The notes under the pieces were generated by a model. The model worked only from the letters and a program-made list of their open reading frames with translations, did no database searches and was not told where the DNA came from. A DNA stretch of 64,000 bases from Ramazzottius varieornatus (taxonomy: Eukaryota > Tardigrada > Eutardigrada > Parachela > Ramazzottiidae), in NCBI GenBank assembly GCA_001949185.1, contig BDGG01000019.1, forward strand, positions 399,231 to 463,230, read 5' to 3'. The position numbers and the translations under genes are program-made. Below are positions 27,501 to 36,939 of this stretch, piece by piece; within the stretch, counting starts at the first letter, position 1; each line of letters opens with the position of its first letter.

Positions 27501-29592
27501 GAACGTCACATACGACTATAAACACAAAACGATACTTCAGGCAAGAAAGAACCCACAACGCAGAGAGGAAAATTGGCACTACCCGAATGATTTTGAAGAG
27601 GCCGTAATATTCTGGCAACTGACGAACCGATAACCCAAACACGTTCCCCACTGCCATAAGAACGCAGGTGAATTTTCAATGTGATGTTTCTTGAATAGTG
27701 TCTCGTGTAAGGCACTTACACTGGCTTGTGAACACGTGAAAAGCGGCGGCACAGGTGAATCTAAAAAACGACAACAAAACAGATGAACGAAGTGAACAAC
27801 GGACGTGTTAAGAGGGTGAGAATCTCTCGTTGTCAGACAAGCATCGAGTTCGCTGACGTCTTCACGGATCGTCTTTCAATGTTTGAGTACGTACCCTTGG
27901 ACAAGTTGATCCGACAAGTAGACAGTCAGGGCACCGAAACCGAGAACGCCGAACAGCAACTACAAAAATTCACAGGATAATCAGCAATAGGGAAGTGACA
28001 GACGAGAGGTACAAGATTTTTATTTAGAGTGGCGCACGTTTCCGTTATAATGGGCTGAGCGTGCGCCACTCGAAATACATAACGATCGTGCCGTGTTTGA
28101 CTGTCTTCCCAAGAGGCGCACGTTCTCGGTGTCGTTAGCTGGGAACGTGCGTCACTCGAAATCACGATCTTTGTACGTTTCGTTTGTCAGCCTCGCTGTT
28201 GCATTTCACCGTATTTTCACTGTTAAGTTTTTACATTCAAAAAATTCGAATGGAAATCTGAAGAGGTTTTCAAATTACTGAGACTGAAATAGAATTACCT
28301 GCCATAAGCCAGTGAGGAATGCGGCGGCCATTCCCACTTGCATTTGTTTCATTTCCAGAGGCGTGAAGCCACCCGGCAATTTCGGGACTTCCATAGTACC
28401 GTTGAAAGTCCCGTTCCCCATGAAATCCGTAATGTGTGGGTTGGCTTCCGAGTGACCAGCGTACGTCCCGATGATCTTGCTGGTCATCATGCTGATGACG
28501 GCGAATGTTCCCAGCGAACACTGCCGACTCGTACCTATACCGAAAAACCCCTCTGGTTACAGCCAGGTTGAGCCAACCGATGACAGGTTGAGACTGGCTT
28601 CGAGTAGCACTCACCCATCAGAAAATAAAACAGCGTTGGAATAAAAGAAGTATAGAGTCCACAGACCTAAACATTGGACCACAAGGACTAGAAAGAGCGA
28701 TCAATTCCTGTTCGTGAAATGGAAACTCTCCAAACAAAACACGACCATAGCGGTTTTTCCGTGTAAGTGGCGGGTGCATCCAGCCAGTAGCATCGAACTG
28801 ATGCGCCTCTTGGAAAAAAACGATCGGGTCGAGTTTGTTTGTTTGCCGAGTTCCAAAGTCAATGTTTCCGCTCTTAGGGTAAAACTTACGGGAGGAAGTC
28901 CGGCTAAAATTGAGTAGGCCATTCCTTGCGGAACGTTCATGACACCAACCGTGATGCCTAGATTGAGAACACATCTTGTTCTGTTTTGCAGCACCAAGAA
29001 AAAGTGTCGATTAGGAAAGCTGAGTTATACCCGCGATGACGTCAGCAGCGATGAGACGTCGGAAGTCGTATTTAGGGATCCAATCGAGGGCGGGAAACCA
29101 TGTCTTGGTCCAGTCCCAGGCACAGCGAGGTCCACACTTGTTCTTGGCCAGCTTCCGTGTCCATTTCTTTCTGACAATACGCTGGATTTCCTGTGATGGA
29201 GTCAGAGCCGGACCTGGCTCACGCAGTCCATACGTTTCGTTAAACCTGGAAAAATTCGTAGCACGTTCAAATGGTAGGAAAAATCAACCCCTAGGGCAAC
29301 TTAACCTTCCCAACCACGATTAATATCATGCTCAAGATTTAAGGTATTCTGTTCAATGTTCCATTTGCATTTGATAGTCTACGTTGGTACGACTGCTATG
29401 TACAAACATTTTACTATGTTGTGGTCGCCGTGGTAAAAGCACTTCCACATACTAAGGCAAATTGCAGGTGAGATACCTAGGTTGGTTCAAGATGGGTCGA
29501 TTCACGCGAAGTTGACTGTCCGGACGTAAACTGCACGTCCTACCATGAGGACGATCCAGGTGGTCGCGGGGCTTTAAATTATCATCCGTCAT
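24595..29592 (-). CDS. SLC26 anion transporter, tandem copy B
   Basis: Sixteen exons: 29592-29477, 29245-29031, 28957-28890, 28666-28615, 28534-28299, 27959-27895, 27760-27720, 27650-27583, 27515-27354, 26933-26777, 26707-26520, 26448-26275, 26112-25936, 25548-25065, 24870-24728, 24651-24595; 800 aa, phases consistent. First exon (116 nt, phase 2 end) has the same length as in copy A. Marks: [52 protein letters not shown], then a STAS domain with VVLDCSEVCFVDVTGVSFI and [13 protein letters not shown]. The extracellular loop carries NGT sequons. The protein ends in a 19-codon exon (VNPSCQEMIEKLDADKKF). Closest in sequence to copy A in TM10 and STAS. Substrate cannot be told from the sequence. 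Confidence 0.92.
24932..25015. repeat. GTGGCGCAC hairpin in intron 14 of SLC26 copy B
   Basis: CCCAGTGGCGCACACTTCC pairs with GGAAGGTGCGCCACTTGTG; outer arms AGACCAGATCC and GTGATCTGGCT. The homologous intron of copy C carries two units. Confidence 0.85.
25645..25830. repeat. GTGGCGCAC hairpin, two units in intron 13 of SLC26 copy B
   Basis: First unit: TTTCAAGTGGCGCGCTC with GTGCGCCAATTGGAAAG. Second unit: TTTCCCAAGTGGCGCACGCT with CGTGCGCCACCAGAG. They are head to tail with a short spacer. Confidence 0.85.
27175..27265. repeat. GTGGCGCAC hairpin in intron 9 of SLC26 copy B
   Basis: AAAGTGGCGCAATTTTC pairs with GAGTGCGCCATTTGCGG, then AACGATCATGTTTAAGTC in place of the usual outer arm. Confidence 0.75.
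28010..28180. repeat. GTGGCGCAC hairpin, two units in intron 5 of SLC26 copy B
   Basis: GAGTGGCGCACGTTTCC pairs with GAGCGTGCGCCACTCG; the second unit is CCCAAGAGGCGCACGTTC with GAACGTGCGTCACTCG. Confidence 0.85.
28745..28860. repeat. Hairpin-family member in intron 3 of SLC26 copy B
   Basis: GTAAGTGGCGGGTGCATCC is a mutated left arm; GGATGCGCCTCTT is represented by GATGCGCCTCTTGGAAAA, followed by the full outer arm GGTCGAGTTTGTTTGTTTGC and GAGTTCC. Confidence 0.7.
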
Positions 29593-30836
29593 GGTAAATT
29601 CCGACTACAACACGGCCAAGTGAAAACTGAAAATCCGACAGGACTGAGGCAACGAGGGCCAAGAGTTAGGCGAGAAAGCAGCCAGTCAAACCACCGAACC
29701 AAAGATGGATCGGTCAGAAAATTCCCGCCATGCTGGATCATAGAAAAGGACTTGACGAAAACCACATCCTGGTTGGTTCGGACGCACAGTGGCGAGTGGT
29801 CACCCAGTCCACTCGATGCAATGCTTTAGCTTTGCTCGACTGTCTAGACCATCGGGAGTGAGACGTTCTGGGCGAGAGAGCTCACAGCCACGTCTTGAGC
29901 ATACAATCCGAAAGAAAAGTGAAAGATCTGTCCGAGTCAGGTGGGCCTCTTTAAACCGAACACAAGACTGTTGCGGTGAACACTAAACAAACCCATCTGA
30001 CACATACAAGCCGGAAAGGCCTAATACTCACAAGTCAGTCGTACTGGTCTACAATGCTTTGAGCGCGAGGTCGACAAATGGGTCGTAAGCAACCACACCG
30101 ACAAGAGAGAATTGTTTTGACGACAAGATGGATTTGGAGACTCAAATTCCAAGGCACCTTTCCAGAAATCAGTCAGCTATGGAAAACATAAGTGCTCTAC
30201 AACAACAAGCCTATACCCCCGAAATATGTACCTTTTGTTCTCAACAAGGAGCGTGACAGCGGGGCCTTGAGAAACTGTTGACTTCAGGACAAAAAGAGCG
30301 GCGTATCGTCAATTTTACGCCTTGTGACTTTTCAATCTTTCCAGTTATGACTTCTCCCCAAAAACGTCACTTTGTGTCCAATTTTATGCTTCTTCATGAA
30401 CATCTATCGTCACTAGTTATTCGATATTCGTCCATTCAATTTTGCCAGAAGTTTACTGATATTTAACTGGGAATTACTGTAACTCGGCAAACAGCCCGAC
30501 CCGATCACTCACCCCAGTGGCGCACGCTTCCAGCCAGTTCCGTTAGATACAGTAACTGGCGCCACTTGAGAAAAGATCTGGTTGACTTTGCTTGCCAAGC
30601 TCCAAATCTTTTATTTTTCAGTTCTTGTTTTGCCAAAATCATCAGCTAGTTTCGCTCAGCAACAAAACACCGAGCACACGAACAAAAATCCTGCAGGAAA
30701 ACTAAATCTTGTTCAAGATATTTCCACCAGAAACTGTAATAAATCAATTCAGGATTACCTCTTTATTCTCCATTATTGCCATACCGTAATTTACGGACAA
30801 GTTCGGGAAAGGAGTCCACTGTGAATTTGTGGTAAG
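29593..30836. other. Gap between SLC26 copy B and the orphan gene
   Basis: Upstream side of SLC26 copy B, so its promoter should lie just above 29592. Apart from one hairpin unit at 30495-30602 I see no gene, RNA or ordered repeat; open frames are short and unsupported. Confidence 0.5.
30495..30602. repeat. GTGGCGCAC hairpin, intergenic
   Basis: CCCCAGTGGCGCACGCTTCC pairs with CTGGCGCCACTTGAGAAAA; outer arms CCCGACCCGATCA and GATCTGGTTGACTTTGCTTG. It lies about 240 bp before the orphan gene at 30837. Confidence 0.8.
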
Positions 30837-31181
30837 ATGGGTAGCGGGTTTTTGGGAACGGTCAAGACGCTGCTCGTTTCGATCGCCCTAATTTGGACCC
30901 TGTTTGTCTTGTACGAGCTACGCGAGGCCTTTACGGACCCTGCTGCCAAGGAGAAGGCTCGACAGCGTTTGATCAACGACTTGCAACATTTCTCGCAGAC
31001 CAGCAAGACCTTCTTCGAGCAAGGGAAGAATGCACTGTATATTCTAACGACCAGCTACAAACTGCAGCTCCACGTTTTCGCTGATAACGCCATCGCCTTC
31101 GTGCAAGACATGACTCAAGGCTCGTTCCTTGAGGAACTGGTGGGGATGCCGGCTGCCAAAGTCGAACATTACGACCTCTAG
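30837..31181 (+). CDS. Small single-exon membrane-anchored protein, function unknown
   Basis: An ATG-initiated frame of 114 aa ending in TAG. A hydrophobic segment at residues 4-26 (VKTLLVSIALIWTLFVLYEL) follows a short Gly/Ser N-terminus, so it is a signal anchor or uncleaved signal peptide. The rest is mostly helical in appearance, with a charged segment (DPAAKEKARQRLINDLQHF) and no cysteines. It is intronless and lies on the opposite strand to the flanking SLC26 genes. I recognise no family. Third-position GC and even amino-acid use resemble a real gene more than the surrounding short frames, but expression is unproven. Confidence 0.55.
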   Translation: MGSGFLGTVKTLLVSIALIWTLFVLYELREAFTDPAAKEKARQRLINDLQHFSQTSKTFFEQGKNALYILTTSYKLQLHVFADNAIAFVQDMTQGSFLEELVGMPAAKVEHYDL

Positions 31182-31631
31182 AAACGCTGTTTCCTTCTAA
31201 TGTTTTACAAAACTTGGATATTATTTCATACTTTAGATTATCGTTATTATGTTTGGGATAGCTTTCTCTGTGAGAAAACTAAATCAAACGGCAAGATTCT
31301 GAAAGTTGAAAAATACGGGTACGACAAGATTGAGGAAAAAGTAACGAATCACGAGCATTTCACAATGAAAACATTAAGGTGAAAAACATGAGGGAAGTTT
31401 TCAGGTTAAAAAAATCGAACGACAGGTTAAAAATAATTTGGTTAAAATTTAGAAAAAACGCGCTTGAGAGCTAGGAAGTTAGCTTCAAGGCACGGTTGCG
31501 AACTAAGATATAAATTACGAAACGTTTTTCTCTAGTAAAATCTGTTAGTACGTGAGTACTTCCTAAACACAGAGTTTTCTCGACGATGTGTCTTCCTCAG
31601 ACGTCCACACTGGCCACTCCTCCCGACACTG

Positions 31632-34600
31632 TCAGCGACTACAAAACAACTTTCGTAAAACAACACTGTAAAGCTGTTGTGCGAAAGTACAGTAAGTGAC
31701 TTTAAATACCGGCTTCCGCGGACCATCGTGCTTCACCGCGAACAAGACCGCATCATGGACAGTCAGATACAGCTGATCGGGTCCAACGCGCTTGGTGAAA
31801 CCGCTCAAGAAAAGGGTTTCCCGTAAATTCGCTAAAACAAAATACCACACACATGGGAAAACGCCAAATGAAACATCCAAGATCGTTATCTCAAGTGGCA
31901 CAAACTGCCAGCCTGTAGCAACGAGGAGGTGCGCCATTGGGGAAAACAAGCAAACTCGACGAGATCTTTTCCCAAGTAACGCACGCTTTCTCTGTTATTG
32001 GCTGGCAGGGTGCCCCACTTTTGAAAACCATCTGGTCGACATTATTCGAGGTTTTTCGCTGGTTTCGTGAGAAACAACAACAACATACCTTTGCAAGAAG
32101 CCATCAAGAACTCGATACCAGCCTTCCTACATTCCAGCGCCATCTTCTCGACCATCTCCACGCCCGTCACGTCCATGTAGCACACGGACGAGCAGTCGAA
32201 TATCACATGGTGCGGTAGACTACCCGACAGCTTCCGACTACGAAGTGACTCGCTTCTGTCTCTGGGAGGCGTCAAGACCAGTGTACCAGAGTCGACTGAG
32301 ACTTCTGCCAGCTGACCCAAACGCAGTTGACCCACGTTTGGGTCGACTTCTTCGTCGTGCCATGTAGTGGGTGCGAAGCTCTGATACTTGGATCCCCGTC
32401 GGTGTCTCCGGCGTTCGGGGCTGGTTGGTCTAGACTGGGCAGGCTCGATGACAGTGTCGAGTTCGCAGAGCTCGAAGGTAACGCGGCGGAAGTATTCGGC
32501 GTTGGCGAAGTACAAGGGAGCATCTAAGCGGATGATCTTGATACCAGGAACTTCCATTGCCTGTAAAATACCGTAGAAGAATGGCCAAAGAATTGACTCT
32601 AATTATTTATTAACACTTAAAAGACCACGCAATTCCGAGCTCTGGGAGTACAAGGGGGGTAGATCACCTTCCCCAATTTTCAACTGGCTGAAATCATGGG
32701 GTGGGTCAAATCGGGCCAATCACCACATGTACGCTTCGCATTTTTCGAGTAAAATGCACCACTAAGTGAACCAAAGTGCCAGACCTTTTTAATCTGCTCT
32801 GACCACTGGTCACACAGCATGGAACATACTGGAGCGCCTAAGACGGTACCAATGTACTAGCTCTGTGTCCAATTTTTAAGGAGGCTTTCCGTCAGCCAGC
32901 TCTTGAGTAAAAATTTGGTCTGTCAACTCAAGACACAATCTGGTCAAAAACGAAATATTCTCTCGAAATTTTCAGAAAGCTGCTAGCCAGTTCACGTCTT
33001 TCTTAACTGGATGCGACAAAGTTTCCGAAAGCAAACGTGAAAATTTGAGACGAAAAGGTTCAACAGTAGCCATTCCGCAGGGCTTTTGGGGTGCGCCAGG
33101 CAACCGGGGTACCCCCTTGGTCTTTTAAGTGATAAGAAAACGAGTATAAACTTGTCAGCGTTAAAATATGCGCAAGCTCGATTCTGGTCAAATTTTTCTC
33201 TTCTCAACCGAGCCTTCAAATAACTACCACGAAGGTTTTAAATCTAGTTGCACTTACCGATTTGTAGGAGTCGAGTCGTTTGTAAATGTCCGTTTGCGGT
33301 ACGCGCCCCAGAAGTCCCACTTCGGGTCGCTGAGTTCGCAGAATCACAGTCAGCAAGCTGTAAGACAGTCCAACAAGAAGGCCGGAATCGACGTCAAGTA
33401 AGAGAACGGCAAGAAGAGCCACCACGAACACCGACGTGTCTATCAGCGAGACCTTCCACAGCCTGCCAATCTCGGTGACTTGCTTCAGCATGTTGATTAG
33501 TGCCACCATGATGATGGCACCTAAGCAGGCTTCTGGAAGAGGCTCTAACAGGTGACCTAGAGCCAGGAGAACTACTAACACGAAGCATGCGGCCACAACA
33601 CTGACAATCTACAAAGCAAAGATAGCTAATTAACAGTCTTATCATGATATACAGAACCGAGGCGAACAAACTCAGCAAAGATCGATCGCCAAGTGGCGCA
33701 CGTTTCCAGCCATCCACACTAAAAAAGTGCGTTCACTTTGAGAACACCCGATCTCGACAAAAATTGTTTTTCCAAGTGACGCACGCAGTCAGCCGAAAAC
33801 ACCAAAAATGTGTGCCACTCGAAATACGGATCTTATCGAGTTTGTTTGCTCTTTGCCGAGCTCCTAAAATCCACATTCGCGCACCTGGGTCATGCCGCCA
33901 ACGGCGACCTGCACAGCACTTCTCGCTAAGGATCCCGTAGCCGGGATACATTGGAAGAATGAGCCGAAAATGTTCATGGTTCCTAGGGCTTTCAGCTCCT
34001 GCTTGGGGTCGATCTCATACTGGAAGCGTTGAGCGAAAAGCTTCCCCAGTGAGACCGTTATGGTAAATCCAACCTGCGTGAAAGAATTCGACTGGGTGAT
34101 GAACTGCAGTTAGAAATATCAGATGGAAGGTTCCTCACCACAGCGATCGCGAAGGTATCCATTAGAATCTCAGGAACTAAGGTCATGTCAGGTATCTGCG
34201 GTTGCGGGAACCCGACAGGAACCTTGTGTACCGTGGTCACATTGTACTTCTCTCGGAGTTTCATGGTGTAGGAAGCGACAGCTCCGAAGACTATCACGAG
34301 AAGTTCGGAAGGCAGTGGAAACTTGATCCATGCCATCACCCTCCTATTCTCGTTGACGAAATACCTGAAGGAGGGGAACGCGTCTTCCTCACTACTGGCA
34401 TTTCCTTCATGAGTTTGGTAATGTGGAACTCTGCGGTGGTTACTTGAAAAACAGAAGAACCCCGATGCACGTCAGCGATATTGCCAGCGTGGGCGGATGT
34501 GTGTCTTTGATGCGTGAGAAAAAGTTCCCGTACGACTGAAATCACAAAAAATCGCTTTTTTCCGGCCCCACGGTTATGCCACGGGGAGAACCCCAGAAAA

Positions 34601-36165
34601 CATGTGTATAGTGCAGTACCTTGATCAGCTTGAAGGCACCAGAATGCGAAGTCATATTCCTCAAGCCGAACACCGGCTTCAGCTGGCTGGTGAAGACATG
34701 GAAGGAAGCCCCACAGGTAAACCTAAAGATATTTTGCGCAAATCTGAATAACGGAAAACAGTCTTTGGCCATCTGTCATGAACCTGCATACAGCGACTCC
34801 ATGACATCGGATGCCAAAATGGAATGTGATGCACATGCTTGACGAACGTCTCACAGTTGTCTATTTGGCCCTTGTGTACCTCCATCCGTGTACCCAATGT
34901 AATCTGCATGTTGTGAGTATGCAGGTGCGTCAAACTAAGTAGAGTCGCTACTTCGACCACCCGTGTTTTCCGCCACACCAAGGTCGGAGTATCTCGCATA
35001 AACAGCTTCATGAGCCATAACATACCCTTTGATGAGCTGGTCGGACAAGTACACCGTCAACGATCCTAAACCAAATAACCCAAGTCCCATCTAAAAACAA
35101 AAAAACAACCTTATGACCGTTGTAAACTTCGTAAGAACGGAACTGTTCGGTGTTTATTGACCGTGAAGGGCTGTAGAAATCACCTGCCAAATGCCGACGC
35201 AGAAAGCAACGGTAATCAAGGCATAAACCCTAGCTGCCACATTTTCCTCATGTCCTTCGTTATCCTGTGTCCAGTTGGAAGCCAGACCGGCATCGGTTAG
35301 AACCTTAGCTTCTCTGTGTTCGTAATCCCGGACGATCTTGCTGGTCATCAGGCTGACCACCGCGAAGGTCCCCACCGACACATGCCGCGAAGTACCCATC
35401 AATGTGTACATCAGCAAGGGGAAAAAGCTCGTGTAGAGGCCGTACACGTGAGGAACACCGGCCAGCTTCCCATAGGCCATCCCTAAAGCCAGATAGATAT
35501 CAAAAGGGTAAAGAGTAATACTACGGAATGAATTTCAACAAAACCTGACAACTGAAATGAACTCGCGCATGAGGTAAGAAACAACAACGAGAAGCAGCGA
35601 ATCCGCAGTGACGACATGCGCTACTTGACATTACCTTGTGGGATGTTCATGATTCCAACGGTTATACCTGCAAGAAAATCAGAGTTGACCCACTCGATCT
35701 TGTGAAACGAGAAAAAACTGTCTTACCAGCGATTAAGTCTTTGAGCAAATTCTGGCGAATATCGTAGCGTGGAAGCCATGTCAAAAGAGGGAAAGCCCGG
35801 AAGACTTTCTTCTTGATGATACGGCGACAGTCCGTTCTTGAATGAAAGGTGCTGTGCAATTTTCTGCCAACTTCTCTCTTTAGCTTGACCCATGGAGTGG
35901 CTGGTACATTGTGCTCAAGTGATTCGTTGTTGTCATCAAACCTTGAACGACATAGACCGGAAGTGAATACAGGAAATGGAATACACGTACAGTATATTCA
36001 GGCTGTCACCGAGGCTTACTTTGCTTGACTGAAGATGGGTCGATGGATGCTAAAGCGGCTGGTGCTGCAGCTCTGCCGGAGCTTCTCGGCAATCCCAGGG
36101 CTCTTGGCGGATGATGTGTTGGGTTCCGTCAGGATCACTTCTTCGCTGTGATTATCGTACGTCAT
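31632..36165 (-). CDS. SLC26 anion transporter, tandem copy C
   Basis: Exons: 36165-36020, 35941-35727, 35667-35635, 35482-35184, 35090-35026, 34722-34620, 34535-34444, 34364-34139, 34073-33885, 33608-33258, 32560-32089, 31831-31632; about 796 aa if the TGA at 31632 is used. An alternative last exon after TTTAG near 31565 would end EVLTY. Marks: [51 protein letters not shown] (TM10 Ser and Arg kept), and STAS with VIFDCSSVCYMDVTGVEM and LYLTVHDAVLFAV. The STAS loop is longer and richer in Ser/Arg (PERRRHRRGSK) than in A or B. It has fewer introns than A or B: one 351-nt exon covers what A splits over three. Most diverged of the three. Faces CaMKK head to head. Confidence 0.9.
31875..32050. 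repeat. GTGGCGCAC hairpin, two units in intron 11 of SLC26 copy C
   Basis: TCAAGTGGCACAAACTGCC pairs with GGTGCGCCATTGGGGAAAAC; the second is CCCAAGTAACGCACGCTTTC with GGGTGCCCCACTTTTG, ending in ATCTGGTCGA. The arms show compensated and uncompensated changes. Confidence 0.75.
33670..33868. repeat. GTGGCGCAC hairpin, two units in intron 9 of SLC26 copy C
   Basis: CGCCAAGTGGCGCACGTTTC pairs with AGTGCGTTCACTTTGAG; second unit TTCCAAGTGACGCACGC with GTGTGCCACTCG, then the outer arm CGAGTTTGTTTGCTCTTTGC and GAGCTCC. Confidence 0.8.
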
Positions 36166-36849
36166 TCTCTCCTGTCCATATGGAGGCAAAGTGTTTCCGT
36201 CCGCGGGATCAGCTGATTACTGCCCATCTGCGACGAGACAAGCAGCGTTAAGCACAGGGATAAGATTGATACGACAAATGTATCGCTGTCTTCAAAGGCA
36301 GGTAAACAAACGATATCGCTTTCCACCGAATTTCACGCAGCGGAGAAAACTGGTTTTCTTCTTCAGAGAAATTTAGTGCGCAGTGCGCAGGACGTACACT
36401 GGTCACTGGTACTAAGGTGGTTAACTCTGCCGCGGTTAACCAGGTACCACTTTGCCGCTCAGCTGGGTAATCTAGGCGAAGCGGAATATCGCTGTGTGGA
36501 CCGCTTCGCTTGTCCCAGCTGATATGTCCAGATCGTAAATATTTCCGAGAAAAGTCAACTGTTTCATTCGCTCGAACTAGACAGGCCGCCCCCCCCTTTT
36601 CATCAATCGGCAACTACCCTGGTTGCACTTTGATAAGGAGAGGACGGAATGCCATCACGTGAAATCGTCAATAGAAACGTTTAGCACTCCAGCACTGAAG
36701 CCGGAGGAGCAAGGCCTGTTTGTTGACGAAGCCAGCAACGAGTTTCATAGATCGCTGACGGCATTCACGGTTGCCACCACAAGTGTGTATCACATATCGG
36801 CATTCCGTGCCATTACCCACCTACATGTCTTCTTGTTTAATATTTGTAG
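36166..36849. promoter_or_regulatory. Head-to-head intergenic region of SLC26 copy C and CaMKK
   Basis: About 0.7 kb separates the start of SLC26 copy C (36165, minus) from the first confident CaMKK exon (36850, plus). It must hold both promoters or at least the 5' UTR of both. I see no TATA box or repeat that decides a start site. A short frame near 36655-36782 (with STPALKPEEQGLF) could be an upstream CaMKK exon, but its phase does not fit the next exon. Confidence 0.4.
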
Positions 36850-36939
36850 GAAACAATCCAAGCGATTAAGCGGACTTTGGAGTCGGCGGAAGGATTACCC
36901 CGTTTGTTGGAGCAGATTTTACGATTTCGGTTTCCTACC

